Source: DAOTUB01 sp034437455 (GTDB lineage: Bacteria; Chloroflexota; Anaerolineae; B4-G1). Taken from it: a stretch of DNA of 64,000 nt. Below, piece by piece: positions 16,729 to 25,341 of this stretch (the stretch's first letter is position 1; each line of letters opens with the position of its first letter). Below the pieces are notes generated by a model. That model had not been told where the DNA came from. It saw only the letters and a list, made by a program, of their open reading frames with translations, and searched no databases. The stretch spans positions 1-64,000 of the forward strand of contig DAOTUB010000002.1 of NCBI GenBank assembly GCA_034437455.1. Direction: 5' to 3'. The position numbers and the translations under genes were made by a program.

Positions 16729-17508
16729 TCACTCGACTAATATTTTCTGTGCTAACTCGCGCACAGCTTGATACACCGCCGTCTCCTCTGGCAATTCCAC
16801 CAGCGGCCGACCGGTGAACTCGAACTCAGCCATGGCCGCGTCATCTGACACTGTGCCCAACAAATTGAGCTCCTTCTGCTCCACGGCCTGGACCAACGGC
16901 GCCGGCATCTCGCCCCGCAGCCGGTTGACGACCAAATAGATGCGGCTCACGCCGATCTCCAACTCGGGCACCATACTTGCCATGTGATGCGCGGTGACGA
17001 GTCCACGCTGCGTCGGATCCGTCACCAGCAGCAGAACGTCCACGTCGCGGGTGGTGCGACGGCTGAGATGTTCCATCCCGGCCTCGTTGTCGATCACTAC
17101 ATAGTCGTACTGCTTCTCCAGCCGGTCCACGATCACGCGCAGCATCTGGTTGGCCGCGCAGTAACAACCCGGACCCTCGGGCCGCCCCATCACCAGCAAG
17201 TCTACCCGCTCTCCCTCCGTCAGCGCCATCTGCACCTGATAGTCCAAATAGTCCTGCTTGCTCATCCCGCCGGGCATCGAGCTAGCCAACGCGCTGCTGG
17301 ACTGCGCCATATCGAGCATATCCTCGCGGATGTCGCCGACGGTTTCCTCGATCTCCATTCCCAACACCATGTTGAGATTAGTGGCAGGGTCGGCGTCAAT
17401 GGCAAGGATAGAGCCGCTCCGTTCCTCGACCAGATAACGGATGAGGAGCGCAGAGATAGTGGTCTTGCCAGTGCCGCCTTTGCCCGCTAGGGCAATGGTT
17501 TTGGTCAA
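16729..17508 (-). CDS. cooC: CooC/AcsF-type nickel-insertion ATPase
   Basis: This is a MinD/ParA-like P-loop ATPase of 259 residues with the deviant Walker A motif GKGGTGKTT near 9, IDADPATNLN near 37 and a CxC pair (GPGCYCAAN) near 113 that is typical of CooC. Such proteins bind nickel at the dimer interface and load it into CO dehydrogenase or acetyl-CoA synthase. The start is TTG at 17508, seven bases after GGGAGG. It sits 43 bases before acsE, within the CODH/ACS cluster. Confidence 0.92.
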   Translation of the reverse strand: MTKTIALAGKGGTGKTTISALLIRYLVEERSGSILAIDADPATNLNMVLGMEIEETVGDIREDMLDMAQSSSALASSMPGGMSKQDYLDYQVQMALTEGERVDLLVMGRPEGPGCYCAANQMLRVIVDRLEKQYDYVVIDNEAGMEHLSRRTTRDVDVLLLVTDPTQRGLVTAHHMASMVPELEIGVSRIYLVVNRLRGEMPAPLVQAVEQKELNLLGTVSDDAAMAEFEFTGRPLVELPEETAVYQAVRELAQKILVE

Positions 17509-17561
17509 TTCAATTCCTCCCTGGTGTTCGTAAGTACAATCTCATCAGGCATTCCCTAGAT

Positions 17562-17993
17562 TCAATCGTCATCAGGTGGATGCAAGCCCATGGCCACCCA
17601 ATATCGACGTAATTGCACTATCTGAAGCCGATTCATGCGCAGAGCGATGATAGTTGCTCGGCTCACAGCAGTAAGACCAATAACCTGAGTACCATCCTCA
17701 CTCCAGGTGAAATGGCGGCTCCAGACCTGGCGGTGCGGATGATAAAGAGAAACCTCCTCGCCACTCGTAGGATCGAGAGCGATCAGACGCGCTGCCTTGT
17801 GCCGATTGCAAGTTGGACAACTGAGACAAAGATTATCCGCCTCCGTCTTGCCCCCAGCCGAACGGGGGATGACGTGCTCAACCTCGAACGTGACCCCCAT
17901 CAATGCTTCGGCGCTACGACAATACGCACAACGTCCGCGAGCTGCGTTCAGCACATGCCGCCGCAGTTCAGCGGGGACATAAGAGGAACTCAC
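17562..17993 (-). CDS. HNH endonuclease family protein
   Basis: The protein (143 residues) has a complete HNH/zinc layout: CAYCRS near 22, FEVEHVIPRSAGGKTEADNL with the HNH histidines, and CPTCNRHKA near 59. The active-site pattern looks intact, so nuclease activity is plausible. A GTG start at 17993 overlaps the stop of the upstream small gene (GTGA). The two genes form a cassette inserted between acsV and cooC with no evident metabolic link. The biological target is unknown. Confidence 0.82.
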   Translation of the reverse strand: MSSSYVPAELRRHVLNAARGRCAYCRSAEALMGVTFEVEHVIPRSAGGKTEADNLCLSCPTCNRHKAARLIALDPTSGEEVSLYHPHRQVWSRHFTWSEDGTQVIGLTAVSRATIIALRMNRLQIVQLRRYWVAMGLHPPDDD

Positions 17994-18364
17994 TCCTCTT
18001 TCCTTTTGTACAGGTTCAGTGTATATAAAGCCCTGGCCTTGAGCAACGCTATTTGATCCACCTCGGCGAGCAGCACGTCTAATCTTTGCTCCCCATTTTT
18101 CGTCAACTTTCCCTCGCGATTCTTGCGCAGCAAATCGTTCAACTCCTTCTGACGACCCGAGGCAATAACCACATCAGCCAATACCTGTAACTCTGTTTCC
18201 TCCATTCCCCCCAGAGGCCATAATTCAGTCTCGACAGTTTCAGGACGGCTGCTACGCAAGACGGCGCGCAAGCTGTGTAACAGGTTCTCCGCCAATTCGA
18301 CCTGATCATCCAGAGGCAATCTTTTCGCCGCGCTCATCACTTCCGACAATGACATTGCACTCAC
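17990..18364 (-). CDS. Small conserved-type protein coupled to an HNH nuclease
   Basis: This 124-residue, mostly helical protein begins MSAMSLSEVMSAAKRLPLDDQVELAENLL, a pattern like putative addiction-module components. The middle and C-terminus are charged helices. GTG 18364 is favoured by GGAGG six bases upstream over ATG 18355. It overlaps the HNH gene by 4 bases, so the pair is probably co-translated. A role as regulator or immunity partner of the nuclease is inferred only from this arrangement. Confidence 0.6.
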   Translation of the reverse strand: MSAMSLSEVMSAAKRLPLDDQVELAENLLHSLRAVLRSSRPETVETELWPLGGMEETELQVLADVVIASGRQKELNDLLRKNREGKLTKNGEQRLDVLLAEVDQIALLKARALYTLNLYKRKEE

Positions 18365-18417
18365 TGCTCTCCTCCCCTGGATAGATAATTACTTGTCGCA
18401 TCGCTCAACCTCCCAGC

Positions 18418-20373
18418 CTACCGCCCTTCAAACAGCGCCGCCACCGACGGGAACTGAGCCTCATCCGTGTGCGGGAGGAACATCGCCGCGTTGAACTCGT
18501 CGAAAAACGTGTTATCCGCCGAAAGCTCCAGATAGGTCATCATCTGTCCCTTCTCGGTCACCTGCTCCCGCATCCCGCGCGAAAGGAGCGCCATGTACGC
18601 CCCGCGCACCGAGGTGTTGCCCAGGAAATGAAAGTTATCGTAGGGTTTGTCGGGCAGCATGCCGATCTGGATCGCCTTCTCCACGTTGAGATGCTGGCCA
18701 AAGGCCCCGCCGATGAGCACCTCCCCCACGTCCGCCATGGTCAACCCCACGCTGCGGGCCAGGATCGAGAACCCGGCGTAGATGGCCGCCTTGGCCCGCA
18801 TCAGATTCTCGATGTCCACCTTCGTGATGACAATATCCTCGCCGGTGGCGGTCTCTTCGGCCCAGGCCACCACGTACTCTGACCCGTGATCTCCCTCCCG
18901 TACCCGCTTCGTAGGCAACTCCAGCTTGACGTTGCCGCTCTTGTCCATCACACCGGCGACGAACATCTCTGCCAGGAGCGAGATCAGCCCAGAGCCACAG
19001 AGACCTCGCGGTTTTTCCTCACCGATCACGCGATGGGTGGCTTCATACGTCTCCGGATCGATCCAAACCTCTTCGATGGCGCCAGCGGTAGCGCGCATTC
19101 CGTGCACCACCCCGGCCCCTTCAAAAGCCGGCCCGGCGGAGCAGGCGCAGGCGATGAGCCAGGTACAATCTCCCAGCACCATCTCTCCGTTCGTCCCGAT
19201 GTCCACGAACAGCGATAGCTCCTCCATGTCGCACATCTTGGAACTGACCACGCCCGACGTGATGTCGGCCCCCACGTAGGAAGCAATGCCAGGCAGGCAG
19301 TCCACCGGCGCCTCCGGGTTGATCTCCAGGCCGATCTCGTGGGCCGGGAAAGGAGGGAACTGGTTGACGACGGTGATAAAGGGCATCAGACGAATGGACT
19401 CGGGTGGGACGCCGGTGAAGAGGTGGATCATCGTGCTGTTACCCGCCACCACCGCTTTATAGATCTGGTCGGTACGAATCCCTCGCTCCTGCGCTGCCTG
19501 ATTCAGCAGCCGGTTGAGCGTCTCCATGACCAGCCCTTGCAACTCCTCCAGGCCGTTCCCTTTGGAGGCATAGATGATGCGCGAGATGACGTCCTCGCCT
19601 CGGGCGATCTGCCCGTTGTAATCGGCCTTCTGGGCCATCACCTCGCCGCTGATCATGTCCACCAGCCAGACCACGTTGCTGGTCGTGCCGATGTCAATCG
19701 CCACTGCCCACAGACTTTCCAGGTGTTCCCCAGGCAGGACGTCTATCAGGCGAGGCGCAGTCCCGTAGAGGCCTACGCCACTATGGGGCGGGCCATCGGG
19801 ACGGTTCCAGGCGTCCAACTCGACCACCACGGTGACCGTCCACTCCCCCTCTCGCAGCGCCCGGCCCAGCTTGCGCAGCACCAGCAGAGAAGCCTCCAGC
19901 CCGCGCAGATCGTAGCGACGGACCAACGCTCGTTGCAGGCGAGACCAGTCGTCGGTCTGTTCCTGCAAAGAGGGCGGCTCCAGGGTGATGGCATACTTGC
20001 GCAACGGTTGGTCGTGCAGATCGTAGGGGAAGGGCAGCTCGACCTTCGCCGCCCGCTTGCTCTCTTTCAGTCGCCGCTCGATCTTTTCCTGCGGCGGGAT
20101 GAGAACGACGACGTCCCCCTCGACGACGGTCTGGCAGGCCAGCGCGTAACCGGCCTCCACGTCCGCGGGGGAGAGGCGCTGAGTCGAATGCCTCCGCACC
20201 TCCGCCCCGCAGGCGTCTTGAACGATAACCGCACAGCGACCGCAGCGCCCCTGCCCGCCGCAGGGCATCTGGATGTCCACACCCCCCTGCTGAGCAGCGT
20301 CGCTCAGGAGCGTGCCCTTAGCCACCTCCACCTCGCGGTCGAGGGGTAAGAATCGAACTTTACAGATCTTCAT
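18418..20373 (-). CDS. acsV: Reductive activator of corrinoid iron-sulfur protein (RACo)
   Basis: RACo uses ATP to return the accidentally oxidised Co(II) of AcsCD to Co(I). The 651-residue protein has an N-terminal [2Fe-2S] domain (MPCGGQGRCGRC near 37, ACQT near 79), a linker, and a C-terminal ASKHA ATPase part with IDIGTTSNVVWLVD near 228, GNSTMIHLF, DIGTNGEMVLGD near 393 and IGGAFGQHLN near 575. Residues 194-204 (PHSGVGLYGTA) are encoded by an inserted hairpin repeat in the linker region. The ribosome site before ATG 20373 is weak. It follows acsC, as in other acs clusters. Confidence 0.93.
   Translation of the reverse strand: MKICKVRFLPLDREVEVAKGTLLSDAAQQGGVDIQMPCGGQGRCGRCAVIVQDACGAEVRRHSTQRLSPADVEAGYALACQTVVEGDVVVLIPPQEKIERRLKESKRAAKVELPFPYDLHDQPLRKYAITLEPPSLQEQTDDWSRLQRALVRRYDLRGLEASLLVLRKLGRALREGEWTVTVVVELDAWNRPDGPPHSGVGLYGTAPRLIDVLPGEHLESLWAVAIDIGTTSNVVWLVDMISGEVMAQKADYNGQIARGEDVISRIIYASKGNGLEELQGLVMETLNRLLNQAAQERGIRTDQIYKAVVAGNSTMIHLFTGVPPESIRLMPFITVVNQFPPFPAHEIGLEINPEAPVDCLPGIASYVGADITSGVVSSKMCDMEELSLFVDIGTNGEMVLGDCTWLIACACSAGPAFEGAGVVHGMRATAGAIEEVWIDPETYEATHRVIGEEKPRGLCGSGLISLLAEMFVAGVMDKSGNVKLELPTKRVREGDHGSEYVVAWAEETATGEDIVITKVDIENLMRAKAAIYAGFSILARSVGLTMADVGEVLIGGAFGQHLNVEKAIQIGMLPDKPYDNFHFLGNTSVRGAYMALLSRGMREQVTEKGQMMTYLELSADNTFFDEFNAAMFLPHTDEAQFPSVAALFEGR
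19760..19790. repeat. In-frame TAGTCCCG-family repeat inside acsV
   Basis: GTCCCGTAGAGGCCTACGCC followed by ACTATGGGGCG belongs to the family at 6514 and 44136. It encodes the peptide PHSGVGLYGTA in RACo and keeps the frame. Confidence 0.65.
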
Positions 20374-20401
20374 TGCCGGTACGTTGTTGGCATACTAATA
20401 G

Positions 20402-20482
20402 ACTAGTAAATTGGTACATGGGCAGATTGGTGAGAGAGCAATCTACCTGCCCCAAAGGCGTCCCAATTTACCAATCTACCAG
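20402..20482. repeat. AATTGGTACAT-type inverted repeat between acsC and acsV
   Basis: AGTAAATTGGTACATGGGCA and, inverted, GTCCCAATTTACCAATCTACC fill most of the 109-base spacer. The same word set occurs in the spacer at 22824. The right end abuts the acsC stop codon. It could form a long hairpin in the transcript. Confidence 0.6.
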
Positions 20483-21832
20483 CTATGCCGCACTCCACAA
20501 CTTCAGGTAGCCGGCCAGATCCACCGCCTCGCGCGGTCCGACCTGGATCTCCCAGCCCGGTAATTCCTCTTCCAGCTCGCCCAGCAACACCGATACGTGA
20601 CCGGGGATGATGATCTTTTTGTGCCCCAGCTTGCCCTCGACGCCGGTCGTCTTGACCGACTTGGCGATGCGCTCGGCGTCAAACTTGCCGGCGGCCCAGG
20701 CGGTGAGCACGCTCATGCCCTCCGCGTCGGCCACCAACAGCCAGCCCGGCATTCCGCTTCCGTCCACCTCGTTCGCCACAGAGAAGTAGGTGATGGAGAA
20801 GTTGGTGGTGACCAAGAGCGGCGAGTCGGGCTTGGGGTCGTTGATCTCATAGATGCCCGGTTGTACCTGGATCGGCTTTTGCGGATCGGTATAGATATTT
20901 GTCCGCAGCGCCAGCAGTGCGTAGGCCGAGGCTGGCGTAAAGGTATCCAGGACGACGAAACCACCGTACTTGGCGATCTGCTGACCGGCCAGCATGGCCT
21001 CCTCGGTCGGGTCGGCTGCGCCATCGCCGGGGAAGGTGATGATGGGATACCCCAGCGGGCGAAAGTTCTCCTTGAGCGCCAAACGGCGCAACTGCGTCAG
21101 CGTGACTAGCGTGCCGCTGGCGTCGCGCACGCCGGGATCCAGCACGATGTCCTCCACGCCGGCTCCCTTGATCTTTTCCGTCAGATCAGCCAGTTCGTCC
21201 AGCGAGTCGGCGCGGACGACGACGGGGATGTCTGCCTCCTTGCCCAACGCGGCGATCTGCTCCCAGTTCTCGGGGGTGGCCGTGTAGAGAAGCGGGCGAG
21301 CGCCGTCAGCCGCTTCGAGGCCCGCCTTGAGCAGATCCACGTCAGAAGCGACGAGGATCAGCGGACGCTCGGTCGCCTCCTGCACTGCGCTCACCGCAGC
21401 GACAAAAGCGCCGGCGTCGCCAGAGGCCGCCTCGACCGCGATGCCATCCAAAAAGAGGTCCATTCCAACATAATCCACCGAAAAGTCCATCGCCGCGCCA
21501 ACTTTCTTTTTGATCTCCTCGACGGGCGTGGTATCTTTCACGCGCACAAAAATGCCCGGCTGGTGGAAAAAGGTCTTTTCGTGGCGAAAGAGAACGGTCT
21601 CGTTGCCCACCTCGACCTTGTGCCCCGGCCCTTCCACCGTAACCAGACGGATGGGCGGAGCCGCCGCAGCCGCCAGTTGCGCCTTCGCCTCGTCCGAGAC
21701 GTAGGGGCAAGTCGCCAGTTCCGCCTGCTTGGCCGCCAGCTTCATCGCAAAAGCCAGGCAGGTGGGAAAACCACACTCCTTGCAGTTGGTCTTGGGCAAG
21801 AGTTTATAGATCTGTAATCCTGTCAATGCCAT
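20483..21832 (-). CDS. acsC: Corrinoid iron-sulfur protein, large (gamma) subunit
   Basis: AcsC carries the [4Fe-4S] cluster and, with AcsD, the corrinoid that accepts the methyl group from AcsE and hands it to AcsB. The 449-residue protein begins MALTGLQIYKLLPKTNC and has the cluster motif CKECGFPTCLAFAMKLA, with a fourth cysteine in ELATCPYV. The TIM-barrel region contains DIVLDPG and FPGDGAADPTEEAM, and the C-terminal corrinoid domain contains GHKKIIIPGHVSVLLGELEEELPGW. ATG 21832 follows GGAGGAG. The gene starts 11 bases after acsD ends. Confidence 0.95.
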   Translation of the reverse strand: MALTGLQIYKLLPKTNCKECGFPTCLAFAMKLAAKQAELATCPYVSDEAKAQLAAAAAPPIRLVTVEGPGHKVEVGNETVLFRHEKTFFHQPGIFVRVKDTTPVEEIKKKVGAAMDFSVDYVGMDLFLDGIAVEAASGDAGAFVAAVSAVQEATERPLILVASDVDLLKAGLEAADGARPLLYTATPENWEQIAALGKEADIPVVVRADSLDELADLTEKIKGAGVEDIVLDPGVRDASGTLVTLTQLRRLALKENFRPLGYPIITFPGDGAADPTEEAMLAGQQIAKYGGFVVLDTFTPASAYALLALRTNIYTDPQKPIQVQPGIYEINDPKPDSPLLVTTNFSITYFSVANEVDGSGMPGWLLVADAEGMSVLTAWAAGKFDAERIAKSVKTTGVEGKLGHKKIIIPGHVSVLLGELEEELPGWEIQVGPREAVDLAGYLKLWSAA

Positions 21833-21843
21833 GGTTTCTCCTC

Positions 21844-22806
21844 CTACTTTTCCATCAACTGGTCGACGAATGCCTTGACGCGCTTTACCGTCTCGGGGTG
21901 TCGCAGAACAAGGATATCGGCTCCAGTCTCGATAAGGGCCGTCGCCGTCAGGGTCTCCCAGAGGACGGCCCGCTCGCGCCAATCGCCCCACGCTTCCGGC
22001 ACGCCCTCCCCGACCTTGGCCTCCTTCTGTCGCCAGGCCTCGTAGCCGGGAGTGACGAGCATGGGCTGTTGCGTGATCTTGTCCCCCTGGAGAGCCGCGA
22101 GGCGCAGCCGCTCCATCACCGAATAGCCGTACTCCATCCCATACCCCAGACCGGCCGTCGTGGGATCCATCAGGATGCGCTCCAACGGCAACCCCATGTC
22201 GGAAATGAGGATGATCATCTGCTTCGACAGGTTGACGTCCATCGGCGTGCGCGAGTTCACCAGATGATCGTGGGCCAACGCTGCCGCGACGATGGTGCGA
22301 TAGTTCTTCTCCTCGCAAAGGCCCAGCACCACCCGCTCGCCAGCCGCCTCCTCGGCCACAGCCACGAGCAGTTCGTTGTCGGCGTCCACTTGCCCAGGAC
22401 CAAAGACCAGCAGCGGCAAGCCAGTGGCCTCCAGTACCGCGCGGGTAGCGGCCCGGGCGTCCTCGGCGGTTGTGGGGGTATCCCCATTTTTCGTCAGGCT
22501 CAACTGCAAGAGAATCAGGTCCGCTCCAGCCTCTTCGGCGGCCTTTGCCCAGGCTGTCGGGTCGTTTGCCGCGTCGCCCCAGGCTTCCAGCAGGAGCGGC
22601 GACCAATCGTCAGGCTTCCGGTCCGCGATCTCGATAGCGATGCGCGGTGGGTTGGGAATCTCGCCCTCAAAGTGGAGAAAGGGAAGTGTGGTCTCGCCGC
22701 CAATGGTGACGGTGTGACTGCGGGTGCCCCCATCATCGGCGGTGGCCCCCAGCGTGATCTCGCGTACACTTCCTGTCCATTTTTCCACAGGAATTTCAAC
22801 TACCAT
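21844..22806 (-). CDS. acsD: Corrinoid iron-sulfur protein, small (delta) subunit
   Basis: AcsD is the TIM-barrel partner of AcsC and helps hold the corrinoid. The 320-residue protein starts MVVEIPVEKWTGSVREITLG. It contains the motifs DADNELLVAVAEEAAGERVVLG and DPTTAGLGYGMEYGYSVMER, which are typical of this family. ATG 22806 has AGGAGG six bases upstream; an earlier in-frame start lies inside a spacer repeat and is rejected. It is the first gene behind the internal promoter at 22943-22971. Confidence 0.95.
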   Translation of the reverse strand: MVVEIPVEKWTGSVREITLGATADDGGTRSHTVTIGGETTLPFLHFEGEIPNPPRIAIEIADRKPDDWSPLLLEAWGDAANDPTAWAKAAEEAGADLILLQLSLTKNGDTPTTAEDARAATRAVLEATGLPLLVFGPGQVDADNELLVAVAEEAAGERVVLGLCEEKNYRTIVAAALAHDHLVNSRTPMDVNLSKQMIILISDMGLPLERILMDPTTAGLGYGMEYGYSVMERLRLAALQGDKITQQPMLVTPGYEAWRQKEAKVGEGVPEAWGDWRERAVLWETLTATALIETGADILVLRHPETVKRVKAFVDQLMEK

Positions 22807-22823
22807 GTATATCCTCCTAAAAG

Positions 22824-22920
22824 TTGGTAGATTCGTAGATTGGTACATTAGTAAATTGGTACATTGGTAAATGGGTCGCTACCACCAAATGTACCAATTT
22901 ACCAGTTTCCCAATCTACCC
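22824..22920. repeat. AATTGGTACATTGGT inverted repeat in the acsB-acsD spacer
   Basis: Direct repeats of GTAAATTGGTACATTGGTAA are followed by the inverted form ACCAAATGTACCAATTTACC. It lies between the promoter at 22943 and the acsD ribosome site, so it would be in the acsD leader RNA. A related unit lies at 20402. Confidence 0.65.
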
Positions 22921-22942
22921 ACATGTTGACTCAACATCCACC

Positions 22943-22971
22943 AGCATAGCACCGAACCGATCAACGGTCAA
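22943..22971 (-). promoter_or_regulatory. Sigma-70-type promoter for acsD-acsC-acsV
   Basis: On the minus strand, TTGACC and TATGCT are separated by exactly 17 bases. The predicted transcript would start near 22936, about 130 bases before acsD. It gives the downstream part of the cluster its own promoter. Confidence 0.7.
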
Positions 22972-22986
22972 GTGATGATCATCACA
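22970..22986 (-). promoter_or_regulatory. CRP/FNR-family-like operator abutting the acsD promoter
   Basis: A perfect 14-base palindrome, GTGATGATCATCAC (22972-22985), lies within TGTGA-N6-TCACT on the minus strand. Its centre is about 42 bases upstream of the predicted transcription start, the classic position for activation by a CRP/FNR-family protein overlapping the -35 box. The regulator itself is not in the window. Binding is inferred from sequence only. Confidence 0.55.
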
Positions 22987-23017
22987 CCTGGCGGATGATG
23001 TTTCATCTTGGGTCAAC

Positions 23018-23053
23018 CGTCGAGGGCGTCGGCCATTTCCAACGCCCTCGACG
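23018..23053. terminator. Strong hairpin after acsB
   Basis: Perfect 12-base arms CGTCGAGGGCGT and ACGCCCTCGACG face each other across a 12-base loop, 7 bases past the acsB stop. There is no long T run on the minus strand after it, so it may be an mRNA-end stabiliser or partial terminator rather than a classical terminator. Confidence 0.55.
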
Positions 23054-23059
23054 TTTATT

Positions 23060-25327
23060 CTAGAAAACCGACTCCATCGTAAGCGCCGGATGCCCCTTTT
23101 CCTCCAGGAACTGGAGCAGTCCCTCGACGTCCGTGCAGATCGTCTCGTCGGCGATCTTGTCCAGCAGTTCAGGGTCCCCTTCCCGCTCGCAGGCCGCCTG
23201 CATCTCCTCGGCCATGCTATCTTTCAAGAAAGAAGACATCCAGACAATACGCTTGAGGCCCCCATCGGCGCGGATGAACTTGGGGCTGATGAGAAAGTAC
23301 TTGCCGATGCCCATCACGCCCGGCGTCTGTAACCCGCCGCCGGCCATGCCGGCCAGCGTGGAAAAGGTCATCCCGGCTGGCGTCATGCTCGGATCCTCAC
23401 GGCTGACCACCATGAAACCGTTCGCCTCGGGAATGACCATCATGATGCACTCGAAGCAGCCGCAGGCCGTCATGGGGTTCTCCATGATCGAGTACATCGA
23501 GACCTCTTCCACCGTACCCTGAGAGGCCCCCTGGGCATACTCGTTAACTCCTGTGAAGTATCCCTTCTCTTCGTCCATGCACTCGCCTTTTTCGATCGGC
23601 TGATTGGGGCCGGTGGGGTTGATCTCGTAAGAGGCCTTGCAGTCCAGCCAGTTGTAGGCCCCGCACAATCCCAGCCGTTGTGGGCTGACGACGCAGACGT
23701 GGGTAGGAGCAAAAGACTGGCAGAGAATACAGGAGTAGAAGGTATCTACCGCCTCGTCCGTCAGGTCGGCCAGGCGACGGTTGCGAAAGTCATACGCCTC
23801 GCGCGCCTTTTCCAGCCATTCGGCGTAGAGCTCGGGGTCCGTGATGATCTTGACCTGAACCTTGTCCACGATAGCGCCAAAGTCAGCGTGGAAGCGGGCG
23901 TAGAGGATTTCGCCAAAGTGCTTGAGGTCGAATCCCTTGTCCGCCGCCCCTTTCGAGATGCGGATCCAGGTAATGTCTCGCTGACCGATGTGCTGGATGC
24001 CAGAAGCGGCGTTGACAAAGTAGTGGAACTGCCGCTCCAACACCGGCTCAAAGTCCTCCTGCATCTTGCGTCCGGCCACCTCGGCCAGGATACCCATGTC
24101 CATCGAGCCGCCCTCTTCTATGTTCTCCAGGCCTGGGCCGATGACCTCGATCTTGCCGTCCTCCACATCGTCCATGTCCACCATGCGCAGGTACTCCCAC
24201 GCACGGCTGCCCTTGCCGCCAGACTCGACTCGCATGTCGGCCCGACGCACGACCTCGCCCTCAAAGGCAGAGCCGTAGGGAACGGGGACGGGCACTTCGG
24301 TGATCTTGACCTTGACGCCGCGAACCTCGATGGCGCGCTGTACCATCTTGGCCGCCCGCTCCGTGTCATCCTCCGCCTCGATCTCGTTCCAGGGCATGGA
24401 GATGACGTGCTCGTAGCGGGTGACGCCGGTGGGCAGAATCTCCGGGATGACGGTGTCGGCGATGGTGGGAAAGCCGTAGGAGATGGCCCCCGCGGCGGCG
24501 GCGTACTTTAGATCGTCCACCTCTCCCAGCGCCAGCACAAAGGCAAAGACGCGGAACTTGTTGTAGAGGAGAATATCCCGCCACTGACCGGCCTTCAGAC
24601 CGCCGAACGTCAGCGCCGAGCGGGTGGCAAAGCCCATCGGGTAGATGGCGGAGAGGGTATCTGTGCCAAAGGGGATGATGTAGGTATCGAATCCCATCTC
24701 CACCCCCTCCTCGCGCAACTGGTCGATCACGGAGCGGCCGTTGGTGTTGCCGCAGAGAAAGATCAGGATGTTGCGCCGCTGAAGCTCCCGCACGATGCCG
24801 ACGGCGGCCTCGTTCGAGCGGGCCGCGCCAACGAGGGCGGCAAAGCCAGGCATACGGCCGTCCACCAACTGGATGCCCCACGAGCGCAACTGGATGTCGT
24901 CGATGGGGCCGTTGAGATGGCCATCCCCCTTGAAATCGGGATAGGCGGTGCTGCCGAGCAACTCGAGTCCCGAGCAAGGCTCCGGCTGCTCCCCGTAGGC
25001 GAAGCGGATGCCCTCGATGGCCTCCGCAGCCAACAGGGTCGCCATGCCGCTATCGAGCGTTTCTCCCAGGTAGGGCACCCACAGGTTGTCGTCCGGCAGT
25101 GGGTGCAGGAGCTTTTTGGCGTGCTCCAATGGCATCTCGAGATCGCCCAACGTAGAGACCTCGTGCGCCAGCATTCCCAGCGTCACCGGCAAAAAGTAAG
25201 CCGTATTGGGGAAAGTAACGGGCGTATCGGCCCCCTTCTCGGCGATGGCCTTCTTCAGTAGCGCGTCCGCCTCGGCCACGATGCCGTTGGCGCCGCGGAT
25301 AGCACGTGTTGCGATATACTTTGACAT
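23060..25327 (-). CDS. acsB: Acetyl-CoA synthase (CODH/ACS beta subunit)
   Basis: AcsB joins the methyl group, CO and CoA at the A-cluster to make acetyl-CoA. The 755-residue protein starts MSKYIATRAIRGANG and has the A-cluster ligands CILC, HVC and GLC near 512-540, and the CGC pair in TACGCFEC near 612 for the distal nickel. The N-terminal CO-tunnel domain is present, so this is the bacterial full-length form rather than the short archaeal one. ATG 25327 follows GGAGG. It lies 14 bases after the CO dehydrogenase gene. Confidence 0.96.
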   Translation of the reverse strand: MSKYIATRAIRGANGIVAEADALLKKAIAEKGADTPVTFPNTAYFLPVTLGMLAHEVSTLGDLEMPLEHAKKLLHPLPDDNLWVPYLGETLDSGMATLLAAEAIEGIRFAYGEQPEPCSGLELLGSTAYPDFKGDGHLNGPIDDIQLRSWGIQLVDGRMPGFAALVGAARSNEAAVGIVRELQRRNILIFLCGNTNGRSVIDQLREEGVEMGFDTYIIPFGTDTLSAIYPMGFATRSALTFGGLKAGQWRDILLYNKFRVFAFVLALGEVDDLKYAAAAGAISYGFPTIADTVIPEILPTGVTRYEHVISMPWNEIEAEDDTERAAKMVQRAIEVRGVKVKITEVPVPVPYGSAFEGEVVRRADMRVESGGKGSRAWEYLRMVDMDDVEDGKIEVIGPGLENIEEGGSMDMGILAEVAGRKMQEDFEPVLERQFHYFVNAASGIQHIGQRDITWIRISKGAADKGFDLKHFGEILYARFHADFGAIVDKVQVKIITDPELYAEWLEKAREAYDFRNRRLADLTDEAVDTFYSCILCQSFAPTHVCVVSPQRLGLCGAYNWLDCKASYEINPTGPNQPIEKGECMDEEKGYFTGVNEYAQGASQGTVEEVSMYSIMENPMTACGCFECIMMVIPEANGFMVVSREDPSMTPAGMTFSTLAGMAGGGLQTPGVMGIGKYFLISPKFIRADGGLKRIVWMSSFLKDSMAEEMQAACEREGDPELLDKIADETICTDVEGLLQFLEEKGHPALTMESVF

Positions 25328-25341
25328 GTTCCCTCCACCTC

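Noticed and set aside
21833..22606. Long N-terminal extension of acsC over acsD
   Set aside because: The in-frame extension is the antisense-free shadow of acsD in another frame. ATG 21832 has GGAGGAG and begins the conserved MALTGLQIYKLLP.
22824..22920. Considered as a CRISPR array because of repeated words
   Set aside because: The repeats are about 10-20 bases, irregular and partly inverted, with no uniform spacers and no cas genes.
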